Shown here: piece by piece, positions 1 to 12,207 of the stretch
Position numbering within the stretch: the first letter of the stretch is position 1
Layout: each line of letters opens with the position of its first letter
Assembly (NCBI GenBank): GCA_012861695.1
Contig: JAAOOA010001152.1
Location: 85,697-149,696 of the forward strand
Reading direction: 5' to 3'
Length of the DNA: 64,000 bases
From: Trematomus loennbergii
Taxonomy: Eukaryota > Chordata > Actinopteri > Perciformes > Nototheniidae
The notes under the pieces: generated by a model
The model's input: only the letters and a program-made list of their open reading frames with translations
What the model was told of the DNA's origin: nothing
The model's database searches: none
Position numbers and translations under genes: made by a program

Positions 1-231
1 AACACGTTGGCCAGACCATTAGGATTCATCTTATAGGCATAAATACTTTTTGTACCAAATGTCAAGGAAATACATCCTATAATTCAATGTATGAGTCAAC
101 ACAGTGTATCAGTTTAGTTGGCTGGCCAGAGTCCTGAGTTCAGGCTCGTCCGCCTCTTTTCCCGCCACGCTGCGCGCTCGTGTCCTTGTGCTTGCTTTTG
201 AACAGCCTCCCCAGTTTCATCGACAGGATGT

Positions 232-2777
232 TCAGGGCGGAGCGCTCGTCCGGTGTAGAGCTGTAGATCTGCGGTTAAAGTGTCCGCTCCGGGTCAATGT
301 ATACGTGGTCCTGTTCTCCGAGTTGGTGGCCTCGAAGAGCTTGCCCATGAAGCTGAAGCCGGCCTGGCGGATGTGGGAGCTGCCGGCAAACACGTAGCAA
401 ATGGGATTGACCGCACTGCTGAAGAAAGTGAATGCCGTGACATTTGGACGGGCTGCAAGGGCGGCTGTAACAGCGGATTTACTGTCCTGCAAAAGGCCCA
501 CCACCTGTTGAAGGGAGAAGAGGGGAGATATTAATAAATAAATCACATAACTGCTCTGGTAAATTCCCCCTCATGTATATTTCCACAGCTCTTACTCCAT
601 CAATTGAGCAGAAGAGCGTCAGAGTGTCAGTTTTACTATGCCCCTTTTTTCTCAATTTGGGTTAAAAAATAAAAGATGTATTTACCTGTAGCAGTTTCAT
701 ATAAAAAGCTAAGAGCCACTGTAGGACTATAAATATGGAAATATATCAGCAGGAAGTGTTGATTTTCAGTCACATAATACAATATTGAAGAAACAGCAAA
801 GCGGAATCAGCTGCATAGTGTGAATCCTCTGGCCTCTGCTTATCTATGAAGTTCCCCTGGGGCCTGAGCAGCATTGGGATTTATGGGAACAGCAATAAGC
901 TCAAGCTCCCCCTTCAGCTTGGTCAAGGAGGAATTTATTGTGGCATGGTCACGAGAACATCTGAAGAACACAGGATCGAGGGACTCCAAAGTGGAATGCA
1001 CAGGGAGGAATTTGAGGAAGACCGATGCAGTCCAGCAGGCGGAGGCTCGGTTGAAGCACAAGGACCTCATTGGGAGTGTGGCACAGGGCAGGGCCAGACT
1101 TGGGAGCGCAACACAGCTGCTCCAAGGCACTGAGCGAGGGGCACTATCGCATGGAGGGCTGCCCCTGGCCAACTTGTGGCCCCACACAAAGTTATGTGAT
1201 GAGGCCCTCTGTGTCGCGAACGTCGACGGGGGGGGAGGGGCTGCTAGTGGAGCGGCGAAACTGCGGCGCGCGAAACTGCGGCGCGCGAAACTGCGGCGCG
1301 CGAAACTGCGGCGCGCTTAATTGCGGCGCGTTTGCGCATTAGATGAGGCTCTCTCCGTGAGGTGAGGCCCCACACAATCTGCGTGATCTGCGTGTAGGGA
1401 GAGGCGGGCCTGATCAACCTTGGTTGGGTTGCCTGGAAGAGGGTTGTCTGTTGCAAGCCCCCGAAACACCCAATGACTCCAGGAAACTACACTGATGATG
1501 TGTTCAAGCTTGAGCATCAGAACATGTATGCAAGAACTGAAACAGGATCCACCAGGCCAAAATTAGATGCTTGACAGCGGAAATGACAACAAAGCGTATA
1601 GAAGTAACTTCTGGGGAGACGCAGGAGGAGCTAGCGCCGGAGGCAATCCACAGCGCCCAGATCCTCACAGTGTGTTGCTCACACAGCAATGGACTGTATA
1701 TTGAAAGTGGACATGGTCACCACAACATCATATCCTTGTATTATTGTCTTGTTTTACCCGTGAGAAACATCCGATACCTGCACATAAAGCACATGTACAG
1801 TATGGCATATAATAGAATCAGGAGACATTTCTAGCCCATGTAAGTCAAACTCTGATCAACAAAATTATGTGTAAAACTCACCTCTATGATGTTGACGATG
1901 TGATACGGCAGCCAGAATACTGCAAAGGTACAGATGACCATCAGGATGAGGCGGCTGCCTTGTGCTCGGCGCTGGAACTTGGCACTCTGCAGACGACAGA
2001 TGACGGAGGAGTTACAGGTGTTGATGAGGGAGAAAGGCAGCAGGAAGCTCATGATGGTCTCAAACAGGTACTGGAAGACCCGATGACTCTTGCTCTTCCA
2101 GTGGTACGGCACGCAGAAGCTCAAAGTGATATTGTTTGGGAAAGTACTCCTCATCTCCAGTCTGTAAATTCACATAATTAATGCTCGAATGGATTAACCA
2201 GCCCTCATTATAGTATTACCATTACAAACTAGCCTTTATAAATGAGAAACTAGATATATTTCAAGAAAAGACACATTTTTGTCTCACCTGCGGTAGAATG
2301 GCATCGGGAGTGACAGGAGCAACGCTAACACCCAGACAACAAGCAGAATAATCAGGAGGGAGCGCTTGGTTCTCATTTTCTGGAACAGAAACGGCCTGGA
2401 CACGGCCAGCCAGCGGTCCATGCTCATCAGGCAGATGAGGTAGATGGACACGTACATGTTCACACTCGATAGGTAATGCACCAGCTTGCATGCTGCCGAG
2501 CCAAACTCCCAGCCTCGTCCTCCAGCCAGGTAGCGCAGGAAAAAAGGGGCGCTGAGCAGCAAGAAAGCATCCGCCATACTCAGATTCAGCACCAGCAAAC
2601 AGGTCACTGAGCGCTTCTTCATCTGGCACAACACTGTCCAAACAACAAACAGGTTCCCAGGGAAGCCCAGCACAAAGGCCAGGTCAAGATGGCGATGCCG
2701 ACCATGTCGTTGATGGACAGAGGAACAGACGAAGAGGAGGACTGCTGGGAGATGGTGGTGGTGATATTGGATGCCAT
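232..2777 (-). CDS. ltb4r: Leukotriene B4 receptor 1-like GPCR (BLT1 family), 3 coding exons
   Basis: Seven-helix receptor that in this family binds leukotriene B4 at the plasma membrane of leukocytes and drives chemotaxis through Gi. Coding exons read 2777-2288, 2161-1882 and 504-232, with GT donors (GTGAGA, GTGAGT) and AG acceptors in matching phase. Exon 1 holds TM1-4 with GFPGNLFVVW (TM1), LNLSMADAF (TM2) and the DRY-type motif SMDRWLAVSRP; exon 2 holds TM5-6 with FAVFWLPYHIVN; exon 3 holds TM7 with VNPICYVFAG. The start MASNITTT follows an AG acceptor near 2789, so a 5' noncoding exon is likely. Two probable one-base errors exist. Near 2683-2690 the frame must shift to join DMVGIAILT to LAFVLGFPGN. 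In the tail, another frame encodes STPDERSALNILSMKLG and runs to a stop at 140-142, which looks more receptor-like than the ending at 232. BLT1 rather than BLT2 is inferred from the FLFQKMRTK stretch after DRY. Intron 2 contains a small hAT-like element. Confidence 0.82.
1155..1412. mobile_element. Short hAT-like nonautonomous element in LTB4R intron 2
   Basis: The left end AGGGCTGCCCCTGGCCAAC and the inverted right end (GTAGGGAGAGGCGGGCCTG) resemble the ends of the clear hAT insertion at 51080-52289; both also share an internal GAGGCCCC motif near the right end. No convincing 8-bp target duplication remains, so this is an old or rearranged copy. It lies between coding exons 2 and 3 of the receptor gene. 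Classification is by resemblance to the second copy. Confidence 0.5.
1252..1330. repeat. GC-rich 15-bp tandem repeat (CGAAACTGCGGCGCG)
   Basis: About five head-to-tail units of CGAAACTGCGGCGCG, the last ones degenerate (TTAATTGCGGCGCG). It is CpG-dense in otherwise AT-rich intronic DNA and sits in the middle of the hAT-like element. The related element at 51080-52289 has a looser repeat (GAGAACTG) at the same internal place. Confidence 0.85.
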
Positions 2778-2825
2778 CAGGAAAGCCTGAGAAGAATCTG
2801 AGTGAGGCTTTGACCACTGTGACAT

Positions 2826-5033
2826 TTACACAACCTTTTAAACAGAAAATGAATTAGGTGCCAATGTGTGTCAATGCTTCGAAAGGTTAAACAAGTTTTT
2901 ACCTTATCTGCTACTCCAAATCTACACTACATATTTATAGAAAGTGATGTTGCCTGTTATCAGCAAACATGGACCTCAAAAGATCATTAACTGCCTTTTT
3001 CCAGATGGTAAGGATTGATACGATATCACTTTTTACACATCTTGATAACAAAGATGCTTGAAATGTTTCACCCAATAAGACTTTTGTGCGTTATGTTTGA
3101 ATTTTGTGCATCAGACAAATGGAAAATGACTGAACATGAATACAAAAGAAATACTTTTACCTAATTTCTAGATTAATGTTTCACTTCCTGTATGTTGTCC
3201 CTACTTCTATTTTATTTGTATGCCATTTGCCAAATAAGACAGAGGGAAAGCTTCAAATGTCTGATATATCTTTTCATTTCAAGTTTTTCTGATCAGTGTC
3301 AAAGGACACCATTGAAATGTAGACGAATATTTCCTTTGTTTCTCTTATACCTGGGAGACAGCTCCTTATAAGTAGAGGCACATGTTCCCAAATTGTCTCA
3401 CAAATTATTCTGAGAGTGTTAGTGCAGTTTTAGACCAACAAATTACGAACAGGGCAACTTACTGTAAGTATGGAAAACTGTGAACTTTGAACTTTATTCT
3501 AAACAACTAAAATCTGTATTTAACTTCAAATCTTCTTGTCTCCGGACAGACAGCAACAGAGAGCTGCAGTCTTTGTGTTGGAAAACAAAATCAGAAACAG
3601 TCATGTTCATGAGTATTTTTAACTTAACATTTAGTTTTGTCTGACTGATTTAACATTTTATAAAAACATACAGGAAACTTATAAAAGAGATTTCAGTCCA
3701 AAATGTGTATTAGACGTGAAATGTTTCGGTCAGACTCCAAAATAAATATATTTTAGGTGTAATATATTAACAAGTAACATTTGCATACTGACCTTACTGC
3801 TGATCTCTTTTAAAGCCCACAACGGTAAGTCCACTTGAAAAATGTACAAATGTAAACCTATTTGAAACCTTTCCTGATCTGCTGTTAACTCCCAGGGCTT
3901 CTCCTTTGAAGAGTGTGGAGAGAAACAACTAAGTTCAAATATTGTTGTACGGTTGTTCCTCCTACTCATTGCTTTCTGCTTATATGATACTGGTAGTGTA
4001 TGCAATCCACCTTTATCGAAAACATGTGGACGATATACTGGAAAATTCCAGTAAACTGTCAGGATCTTGTTGGTACATGAGTGTTGAAGCATATCTCTTC
4101 CATCTGCATTATCTGCTCTTTCAGCAGAAATCTTGGCAGATGCACAGCATATTCCTCGTACCACATAACCCCCGTTACATAACGAAGTTGAGATGTGTCA
4201 CATTTGCATTACAAGATGATACCCTTCATTTTCTATTTTTTGTATTTTTCTTAGTTCAGAGTGAGAATTAAAACATTTCAGTTGAGACTCACTATTGAGT
4301 GTTTAAGCGTCCCTCAGCGCATTGTTTTGACATTCATGCCAACAATTCACTGTTCTTATTAACCCTCATTAACCCTCACAGGTTTCAGGAGAACATCATC
4401 AAAAACTGAATTTACTCTCAACAGCAAAAATGTTGACATAAAACAGAGCTAAAACGACAATGCATTTATCAGTTGGCCGCAAACGCGTCTCCAAATAAAT
4501 TTTACAGTGCAAATGTCTAGATTGGTAACTGTTGACTCACATTAAATCAACTTTTACACAGTTTATATGATTTAGCCAACAAATAGTTTTTGTCACTGCT
4601 TTCATTCATTTTGACATTTTGGTGTATGTACATATGAAACATAACATGATACAATTTGCAATTAAAAAATCAATTTGATGTTAAAAAAAAAATGTACAGT
4701 AAACTCCACAGTTCTTCCATACGAAATGGTTCAAAACAGAGCAAGGCTCTGTATAATTCTGTATAATAAAAATATACAGATAGTGTGGTTAAGGCTCAAA
4801 CTCAAACACAACAATGTCACTTAGTGCATCAGGTTACAAAACTGTTCCAGGATCATTATGCCATTAAACATCTCTTTTTTGTGATGTGAATAAAGGAGAA
4901 GACTCCCTCTTGGATGGATCTTTCTTGAGGTGTCAGGAACTTTGCTGCACAATGAACCCTGACGAAGTTTTGCGAACGTAGGTAAAAAGGCTTGCGTCGT
5001 TTAATGTTGTGCTCCAGGGAAACAACACCAGCA
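2826..5033. other. Intergenic DNA between the two LTB4R-like genes
   Basis: AT-rich DNA with no ORF that resembles a protein family. It should contain the promoter and 5' noncoding exon(s) of the downstream receptor gene (start 2777) and the 3' UTR of the upstream one (stop 5034). A 144-codon open frame at 3730-4164 on the minus strand has no recognisable domain and is probably chance. Confidence 0.5.
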
Positions 5034-7819
5034 TCAAGCCTGCTCCTCTTGAGTCCTCTTACCATTTTTTACAGGTTTGGCATTAGAGCTAGAGTCTTGA
5101 TCTTTTTCCTTAAGCATTACAGCATCTGCCTCTTTGTCTTTTTCGCGGCTGTTCTGGCTGTTCTGTCGGCTCTTTCTGGTGGCCGAGTCCAGCGCTGTGC
5201 CCTCAAATAAGCGAGCCATGAACGCAAGCCCTTCTCGTCGGATGTAGGACTTTCCTGCGAAGAAGTACAGGACTGGGTTGGCACAGCTGCTGATGAAGGC
5301 GATGGCAGAGGTGACCGCTCGGCTCTTGTGCCATATTAAATTCAGCCTGGAGGGTTGAGAAGGAGAGAGCCTTTTATTAAAGAAAAATAACTTTGCTTCT
5401 TTTGTAATGTGCGGAAAAGTGTCACATACTATGCATCAGTGCTAAAAGTACTTAGATACTCTACTTAAGTAAAAGTACTAATACCACAGTCTAAACATAC
5501 TTCATCACAAGTGTATTCCTAAATTCAAAATGTTACTTAAGTAAAGGTGCAGAAGAAGCTAAATGAACCAAGTATCAAAAGTAGTACTAATTGTGCATAA
5601 AGGCTATAAATAAAGTGTTTTATTAGTATTAGGATATACATATGACAGCTTAGTACATCACATGTTTGGATTACAATTTTTTTATTTCCTGGTATCTAAA
5701 TATGTGATGCTTAGCTCTTAGATTAGCAAATAGAGAACCAGGGAATAATATTAGCTATAATAATAAGATGCAGGCAAGTTGTTGTGTCATCACTTACGTC
5801 TCTTTCACTTGACCCTTTGGACACAACGCCCATGTTACCTGAAGACAACAAAAAATGGCTTTGTTAGTAGCAGTGAAAACTCTCTGGACACATGATGCAT
5901 TTCAAAGAATCTCTTTAGACTCTATACATACAATGCTTGGAAGAATGTGTTACTCATTAAAGAGGATGTTTGACATACTTGAACCATATTGACGAGGTGG
6001 TAAGGCAACCAAAAGAGGCAGAATGTCAACACGATGGCAAGGATGAGCTTCTCGCTACGAATGCGACGGCGAAACTTGGTTTGTCGGAGCCGCCGCAAGA
6101 TGCAGATGTAGCTGACTACAATGACCGTGTAGGGAATTAGAAACCCCAACACGAGCTCCAGCATGTACTGGAGGGCCACCTGTGCGTAGGATGAGAAGAA
6201 ATAATGTAATACTCTAACATTACGTAAGATCACATGAAATGCAGCAAGAGGTAGGCGTTTCAAAAACCACAGATGCCAATGGGATGGACTTTGATAAATG
6301 TTGACAAGTTCACATCTCTGTTAAAAGACATGAGATTAGTTGATTTAGGAAGTTTATAAGTACTCAAAGAGAAAGATCAGGGAAATTAGCAAGTCAGTTT
6401 TTTTGCTGCTGAATGCTTTTCTCTTTTGCAATGATTGGACAACAAATTCTCAGTATATTACATATGGCAGCTCAGTACATAACTTGTTGGATGACCCCTT
6501 AATTAGTTATTTGGTTTCTTTTGGAAGAAAACACTAATAAAGAAATACCTTGTTTCCTACAAGTGTGATGCGTAGCTCTTAGCTCAGCTTAGCCTAGCAT
6601 AGAGACTATAGAGCCAGGGGGAAATAGCGTTCCTGTTTCTTCAAAAGTAAATACAAATGTAATGAAAGAAACCCTCTAAAGCTAAATCATCAAATAATAC
6701 TACCACTGATAATAGCCTGTTTGAGTCAGACACAGGCTAAATGTTTCCAGCTTCTCCAGTCTTTATGCTAAGCTATGCTAATCATCCTTGGTTCTTGCTT
6801 TATATGTGTCTGATTAGCAACTTTAGACGCAAGGATGGAGTTGGAGTTGAGCGAGGACATCAACAAAGTCAAATGTTCAGCATTGCCAATTTAAAAAACA
6901 CATTTAAATAAAATAAAAAGCAAAACTTTGTCAGTCAAAAGCTGCATTACAACTAATGCAATCCATCTCATCACTCACTTTTGCTTTCCACATAACCTTA
7001 ATTAACTGCTAGCAACCAAAGCCGGCTCATAGGTGATTTGTCAATAAGGCTGTTGTATAAACACAAACCAGAAGGCTTCCGATAGGCCCTTATGCCCACA
7101 GATGAGTTTATAGAGATTAAATGGGAATGACTGTTACTCAGTTGACTCATTTTCAAGTACTATGAAAACCTATAACTTGTATTCTTATTCAACTAAAAGA
7201 TTTAGAGGATTACGCAGCCTTGGTAGAGAGATTGTTCTTATTATGGATAGTGGGAAAATTCACTCACATCTCTGTTGTCCTCATGAACTGGTTCGCACAC
7301 GGAGGAGTTATTCTGAATCCTCACTTTTCTGAAGATCATTGCAGGAATAGATGCCAACATCACCAGCACCCACACCACGGCCAGCACCCATATTACAGTC
7401 TTCCGGCCGGTGATCAGAGTGACGTGTCGCGGCCACAGCACTGCCACCAGCCTGTAGATGCTCATTAGCATGATGAGCTGGATGGATGCGTACATGTTGA
7501 CCAGACACAGGTAGAAGAGGAGTTTACACATCACACTCCCAAACACCCAAGTCTTCATAATTAGGTAGATGACGAAGAATGGAGTGAGGGCCATCAGAGA
7601 GCCGTCGGCGATAGCTAGGTTGAGGATGAGGAGGGTGGTGACGGAGTGCTTTCGGGCACGTGCCAGGACACTCCAGATTATGAAGAGGTTTCCAGGGAAG
7701 CCCAAGAGAAAGACTAGGCTCAGGATTAGGGCGCCCACCGTGGTGCCAGCGCCGGTATCCACGATGGGTGAGGAAGGTGTGGTGATGTTAAGGATGGGAG
7801 GAATGGTTCTGTGGGCCAT
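5034..7819 (-). CDS. Leukotriene B4 receptor-like GPCR, second tandem paralogue, 4 coding exons
   Basis: Predicted seven-helix chemoattractant receptor of about 368 residues. Exons 7819-7268, 6179-5979, 5838-5798 (only 41 nt) and 5346-5034 join without any frame error: donors GTGAGT, GTATGT, GTAAGT; acceptors CACAG, TTCAG, TCCAG. TM1 reads GFPGNLFIIW, TM2 LNLAIADGS, TM6 CLFWLPYHLVN, TM7 CANPVLYFFAG (NPxxY kept). The tail is rich in Lys, Glu and Ser and ends KNGKRTQEEQA. The ATG follows a good acceptor (CTTTGGCAG then GTCACAAAAATG), so there is an upstream noncoding exon. Oddity: the E/DRY triplet at the end of TM3 is IYR (MSIYRLVAV) instead of DR, a single-base change from GAC to TAC that would alter G-protein coupling or basal activity. 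It lies about 2.3 kb upstream of, and on the same strand as, the other receptor, so tandem duplication is inferred. It could be named an LTB4R-like rather than a true BLT1 orthologue. Confidence 0.85.
5425..5605. repeat. AAGTACTT-type teleost interspersed repeat in receptor intron
   Basis: Dense AAGTAC/GTACTT motifs (CTACTTAAGTAAAAGTACT, TTACTTAAGTAAAGGTGCAG). The same style of sequence recurs at about 14.86-15.22, 20.8-21.3, 36.6-36.8, 43.2-43.7, 49.3-49.8, 60.05-60.3 and 62.0-62.2 kb. These are typical nonautonomous DNA-transposon remnants of fish; this one is in the last intron of the upstream receptor gene. Confidence 0.55.
5630..5770. repeat. Intronic repeat, copy 1 (related to 6455-6640)
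   Basis: Shares blocks with 6455-6640 in the same order: an ATATGACAGCTTAGTACAT-like block, then a TGTGATGCTTAGCTCTTAG block, then an AGAACCAGGGAA block. The two copies flank coding exons 2 and 3 of the receptor gene. Either a dispersed repeat inserted twice or a local duplication. Confidence 0.4.
6455..6640. repeat. Intronic repeat, copy 2 (related to 5630-5770)
   Basis: Contains ATATGGCAGCTCAGTACAT, then GTGATGCGTAGCTCTTAG and AGAGCCAGGGGGAA, paralleling 5630-5770. It lies in intron 1 of the second LTB4R-like gene. The following GCTTAGCCTAGC and GCTAAGCTATGCTAATC stretches to about 6790 look like more of the same GCTAA-rich repeat. Confidence 0.4.
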
Positions 7820-10800
7820 TTTTGTGACCTGCCAAAGAGAGAATCATGGTAAATGCTTTTAATGTTTAACATTTAGTAATTCATTTAAAGTGAAAATTAA
7901 GGATATAACATTATTGGATATAACCTTTTACTGAGTTAGGGTCATATCACTTTTAGCAAACACCTTCACAAGCAATGAAAGCAGTCATTAAATGTAAGAC
8001 AATGTTTCTAGGGCCATTTCTTAAACAAGTGACTATAATATGAATGCATTTTGTACTGAAAAACAAGCAGAAGGAATGCCAAAGTGACTTTAATTAATTT
8101 CATTACTCAAATTAACGGACTTTTTAAGAGCCTCACCTCTGAACCCTTCCCGATGTTTAATAAGACGTCAGTTTGACAACACAGTGTATGAGTAGTTATT
8201 TCTGCAGGAAAGCGTAGGAGTCTAACAGGTTTTAACTGTGAATCTTAATTCCTGAACAACGAGACCAGACATGAGTAAAGAGCAACAGTCACTGTGTCGT
8301 ATTGGAGTAATAATTCATACAAACATAACAATTAGAACAATTTAAACTGGAATAACATCCCATGAAAACAAGTCCCATGAAAACACGCACTTTTTTTGTA
8401 TCCAAGGCCTGATATAACTTATTCTTTTGATGAGCTTCGTTTTTGTTGTTAAAGACTAAAAAAACACATCAATGACTTGCACTGTTGCAATGGATGAAAT
8501 GTTACCTGTTACCTAGATCCTTTAGAGATAATCCCATAAACACGTCCTGCTACTCTATGAACAGACTACAACAGAAAACATACATTCACCCACAGCAGAA
8601 AATAGCCCCTAACGAATGAACATTTCGCTCCTATTTGACTCCAATTTCTTTAAACATATAACGCCCTGCTGTTTAAGGAAAGTAACTAGCAACATTTAGA
8701 AGTCCAAGTTTGTACAGGGAGATGTTTTAAAAAGATAAAACTTTATTGGAATGACGTTTAGGCTTGGGGACAGGCGCAACAGTCTAACAGGACTAACTGG
8801 ATGTCACTGTAGTTGTTGTTTTATAGAAATTGTTTAATAATAAAATACATTCAACCGCCTTATTAAGAGACTTATATTCTTGCAGCACTTTATAATATAT
8901 GTATTTTTTATGGAAGCCAATTTGCATAGTGCAGAAATGTGAGTTAGCTCTCAGCAGTAAATACCAAGAGATATTCAAACAGTTCATACAACAGACGCTC
9001 TGTATTGATCATGTAGGCTGCTGCCGTGCAACAATTTGTACTTTAGCTGTTTCATGTTACTGGAACACATTTTCAAAAGTGACATGTCATCACTTGTTCA
9101 ACATATTTTGACTATTATTTTAGGAGCACACCCTTTAGGCGCAAACTCAAACTATGCAGTGCGTGTATAATCAACTAATCACACCCTCATCTGCAAAGCA
9201 AACCTTTCAATATTTTTTATATATTTAATGTTGAAAACCAGACATTTGTTTAGTTTTAGAGACATTTACTTTCAAAAACCTTTAGCCTACATTTATATCA
9301 TATGTAAGAGGGCAGGACCTTGAGAACTGTCGCCTTGCTGCAAAAGTTGTGTTTATTTATGAAAATTAAAAATAAATGTATTAATTATTTTTAACAATTT
9401 GGCCCTTTGATATGTTTGGGGTTTTATTTGTCTGTTTGGTTGGTATTCAAATGAAAAACGTCTATTTTAAGTAGAAAATATTAAGTAGTAAATTCATGAA
9501 TTGACCACATTTAAAAAGAGTGCGAAATAAAATGCGATAAGATTAATTCACTAATATCGCATTCATGATAATAATTGTTGTAGCTAGAGACTATATATAG
9601 CTTTTTTAAACTGAGACATAGAAACATTTTGACATTGTCAACAGTGAATAATTCAAGATTTTTCTGTAATGTATAGCTGTAATGCTGATGATGTGACAGA
9701 GTTCAATTGAAATGTTCTTCTCTACCGCATTAAAGAATATTGTTTAATAGAAGAATTTCCCCCAACTTTCAAAGGATAAGAGAGACAAATATGAAACCAC
9801 ATGGCAGTGTTTACAGAAAGCCAGTCAAACCACATTGACAGTGGCATCAAAGCACCAGTAGTGAAACTGCGTAATATTGTGCAATAGCCCTAAAAATGAC
9901 ACACTACACCATCAAGCTGGTGACACTGTCATACTGAATCATCTCGGCCTTTGGTTTTCTTACAATACAAACAATAAAAGTTTGCTTCTTCTCCAATTCT
10001 TTACTTTTTATTGTCATTCGTACAAACAGAGCTCCCCTTAGTGACCACATCACAGACTATAAAACCTGACTGACTCAAAAGGTGTGTTTGTGTGCATTGT
10101 GTGACTCACGCAAATACCTACTTAAACGCACCTGTTCTGCCTACAAAGAAACAAAATTGTACAACACTACGTACAGGTTTAGTTACACAAATTGCCATGT
10201 TGTTCCAATTTGAAGAAATCTCAGCTGTCAGGCGAAACTGGCAATAATGGCAAAGACTATGAAAAACACCTTTTATAACTTCAAAAATATACAGCAATTT
10301 AAAGCAAAACAGAATGCGAGTAAACGTTAAGAAAACGTTCTAGTTTCTCCGCCAACATTTGCAGTGACACAGTTAATTGCCGTGATTTGTTGGCAGTTGT
10401 AACCACACTGTCGTTGGTGACAGAAATCAAAACATGAATGAGCAGGAAATTGAAACACTTACCTCAAGTTATCCACAGTAATTGCCAGGTGAAGAAAGAA
10501 GACACCGAGCTCCAAAAGAAGTCTGAATCCTATGTTAATGTAAATGTTTTCTCCCTTTTTTTTACCCTTTCCTCCCCGCGTTTTCCCCCCACCCACTCTC
10601 TTACTCTGTCTTTCTCTCTCTGTGATTGATTTGTCATGCTTGCTGTAACATGTAGTGCTGTGTTAGGGGAAGGTGTGTCCCCATTACCTGGCCTGCCTCT
10701 GCCCAGGCAGTCTGTCAACATCCTCACATCGACAGAGGAATTTCATCCGTGTGTGTCGAGTTAAAGGGTTAGTCTTCTTCTCCCTAATGGTATCTAGCCA

Positions 10801-11309
10801 TGCAGAGCACCGCTTTGAGCACACACAAACTAGAATTGCACCCATATTGTGTCAAAGTGGTAGCAAAACAACCCTACAAAAGTATGTGGAAACCCAGAGC
10901 TATTGCATGCATTTACCAGTATTGTACTATTTTTGATACTTTTACTTGTAAATATGTTACTTTAAACTCTACTGTTTTTTACTCATAAACTAATGACATG
11001 TTGTCCAGTTGATGTCGACCAGAATTCTTTTTTGGGGATAGAAATGACCTGCACATGGTCTCTTGATCCTCCTTAGCATCGGTCTGTTCTCCTTAGCAAC
11101 CGGTCTGTTAACCTCTGAAATGTCCAAATTGACCAATCAGAATTGAGTATTAAATTAAGCGGTGTAATAAGATTAAATATGATAAGATAAGATCAATCGT
11201 GATAGATCTCGTAGGGAAAAGCAGGTTTTGAAAAGCAACAGCTTAAATATTGAAAGGACAAACAAGGCTGTATATAACATCAGCAATACATTTAGCTCAA
11301 GCTGTTATA
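7820..11309. other. Intergenic 5' region of the second LTB4R-like gene
   Basis: About 3.5 kb of AT-rich sequence with only short open frames and no recognisable domain. The first part should hold the noncoding 5' exon(s) and promoter of the receptor gene starting at 7819. I see no RNA gene or clear element. Confidence 0.5.
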
Positions 11310-12056
11310 CAGGTGCATCTCAATAAATTAGAATATCGTGGAAAAGTACATTTATTTAATTAATTCAATTCAAAAAGTTAAACTCATATATTATATGGAT
11401 TCATTACACACAAAGTGAAATATTTCAAGCCTTTATTGGTTTTAATTGGCTAATGAAAACCCCAAAATCAGTATCTCAAAATATTTGAATATTGTGAAAA
11501 AGTTCAATATTGTAGACTCACGGTGTCACACTCTAATCAGCTAATGAACTAAAAACACCTGCGAAGGTTTCCTGAGCCTTTAAATGGTCTCTCAATCTGG
11601 TTCAGTAGGCTTCACAATCATGGAGAAGACTGCTGACTTGACAGTTGTCCAGAAGACAGTCATTGACACCATCCACAAGGAGGGTAAGCCTCAAAAGGTC
11701 ATTGCTAAAGAAACTGGCTGTTCACAGAGTGCTATATCCAAGCATATTCATAGAAAGTTGAGTGGAAGGAAAAAAGGTGGTAGGAAAAGGTGCAACAGGG
11801 ATAACCGCAGCCTTGAGAGGATTGTCAAGCAAAGGCCTTTACAAAATGTGGGGGTGCTTCACAAGGAGTGGACTGAGTGCATCAAGAGCCACCACACACA
11901 GACGTATCCAGGACATGGGCCACAACTGTCGCATTCCTCGTGTCAAGCCACTCCTGAACCAGAGACAACGTCAGAAGCGTCTTACCTGGGCTAAGGAGAA
12001 AAATAAACGGTCTATTGCTCAGTGGTCCAAAGTCCTCTTTTCAGATGAAAGTACAT
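11310..12056 (+). mobile_element. 5' part of a Tc1-like transposon, truncated
   Basis: A TA dinucleotide (11308-11309) precedes the terminal repeat CAGGTGCATCTCAATAAATT, as expected for Tc1/mariner. The transposase frame follows from about 11620. Homology stops at about 12056, just after the first catalytic Asp motif, so the C-terminal half, the rest of the DDE triad and the right terminal repeat are missing. Nonfunctional relic. Confidence 0.85.
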
Positions 12057-12085
12057 TTTGGTTACTAAGAGCCAAATTAAAATGA
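11584..12085 (+). pseudogene. Tc1-like transposase fragment with a frameshift
   Basis: The N-terminal helix-turn-helix region reads KVIAKETGCSQSAISKHIHR followed by a basic GRKKGGRKR linker, typical of Tc1 transposases. Around 11875 the frame must shift to continue with SASRATTHRRIQDMGHNCR, then RQRQKRLTWAKEKNKR and SKVLFSDESTFW, where the Asp is the first catalytic DDE residue. After that the sequence diverges. Truncated and frameshifted, therefore inactive. Confidence 0.85.
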
Positions 12086-12207
12086 CATTGAGTGCTCATT
12101 TATTGGGTAATAATACTGACTGTATTGATTTTAAAAACATAGCCAGAGGATACTTGTTATTCCTGTTCAAATTATCCTCAGTATTTCACCATTACTACAT
12201 TTCAAAC

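Noticed and set aside
3730..4164. 144-codon minus-strand frame between the receptors
   Set aside because: No domain, no exon signals supporting it, composition like noncoding DNA, and an overlapping frame on the other strand.
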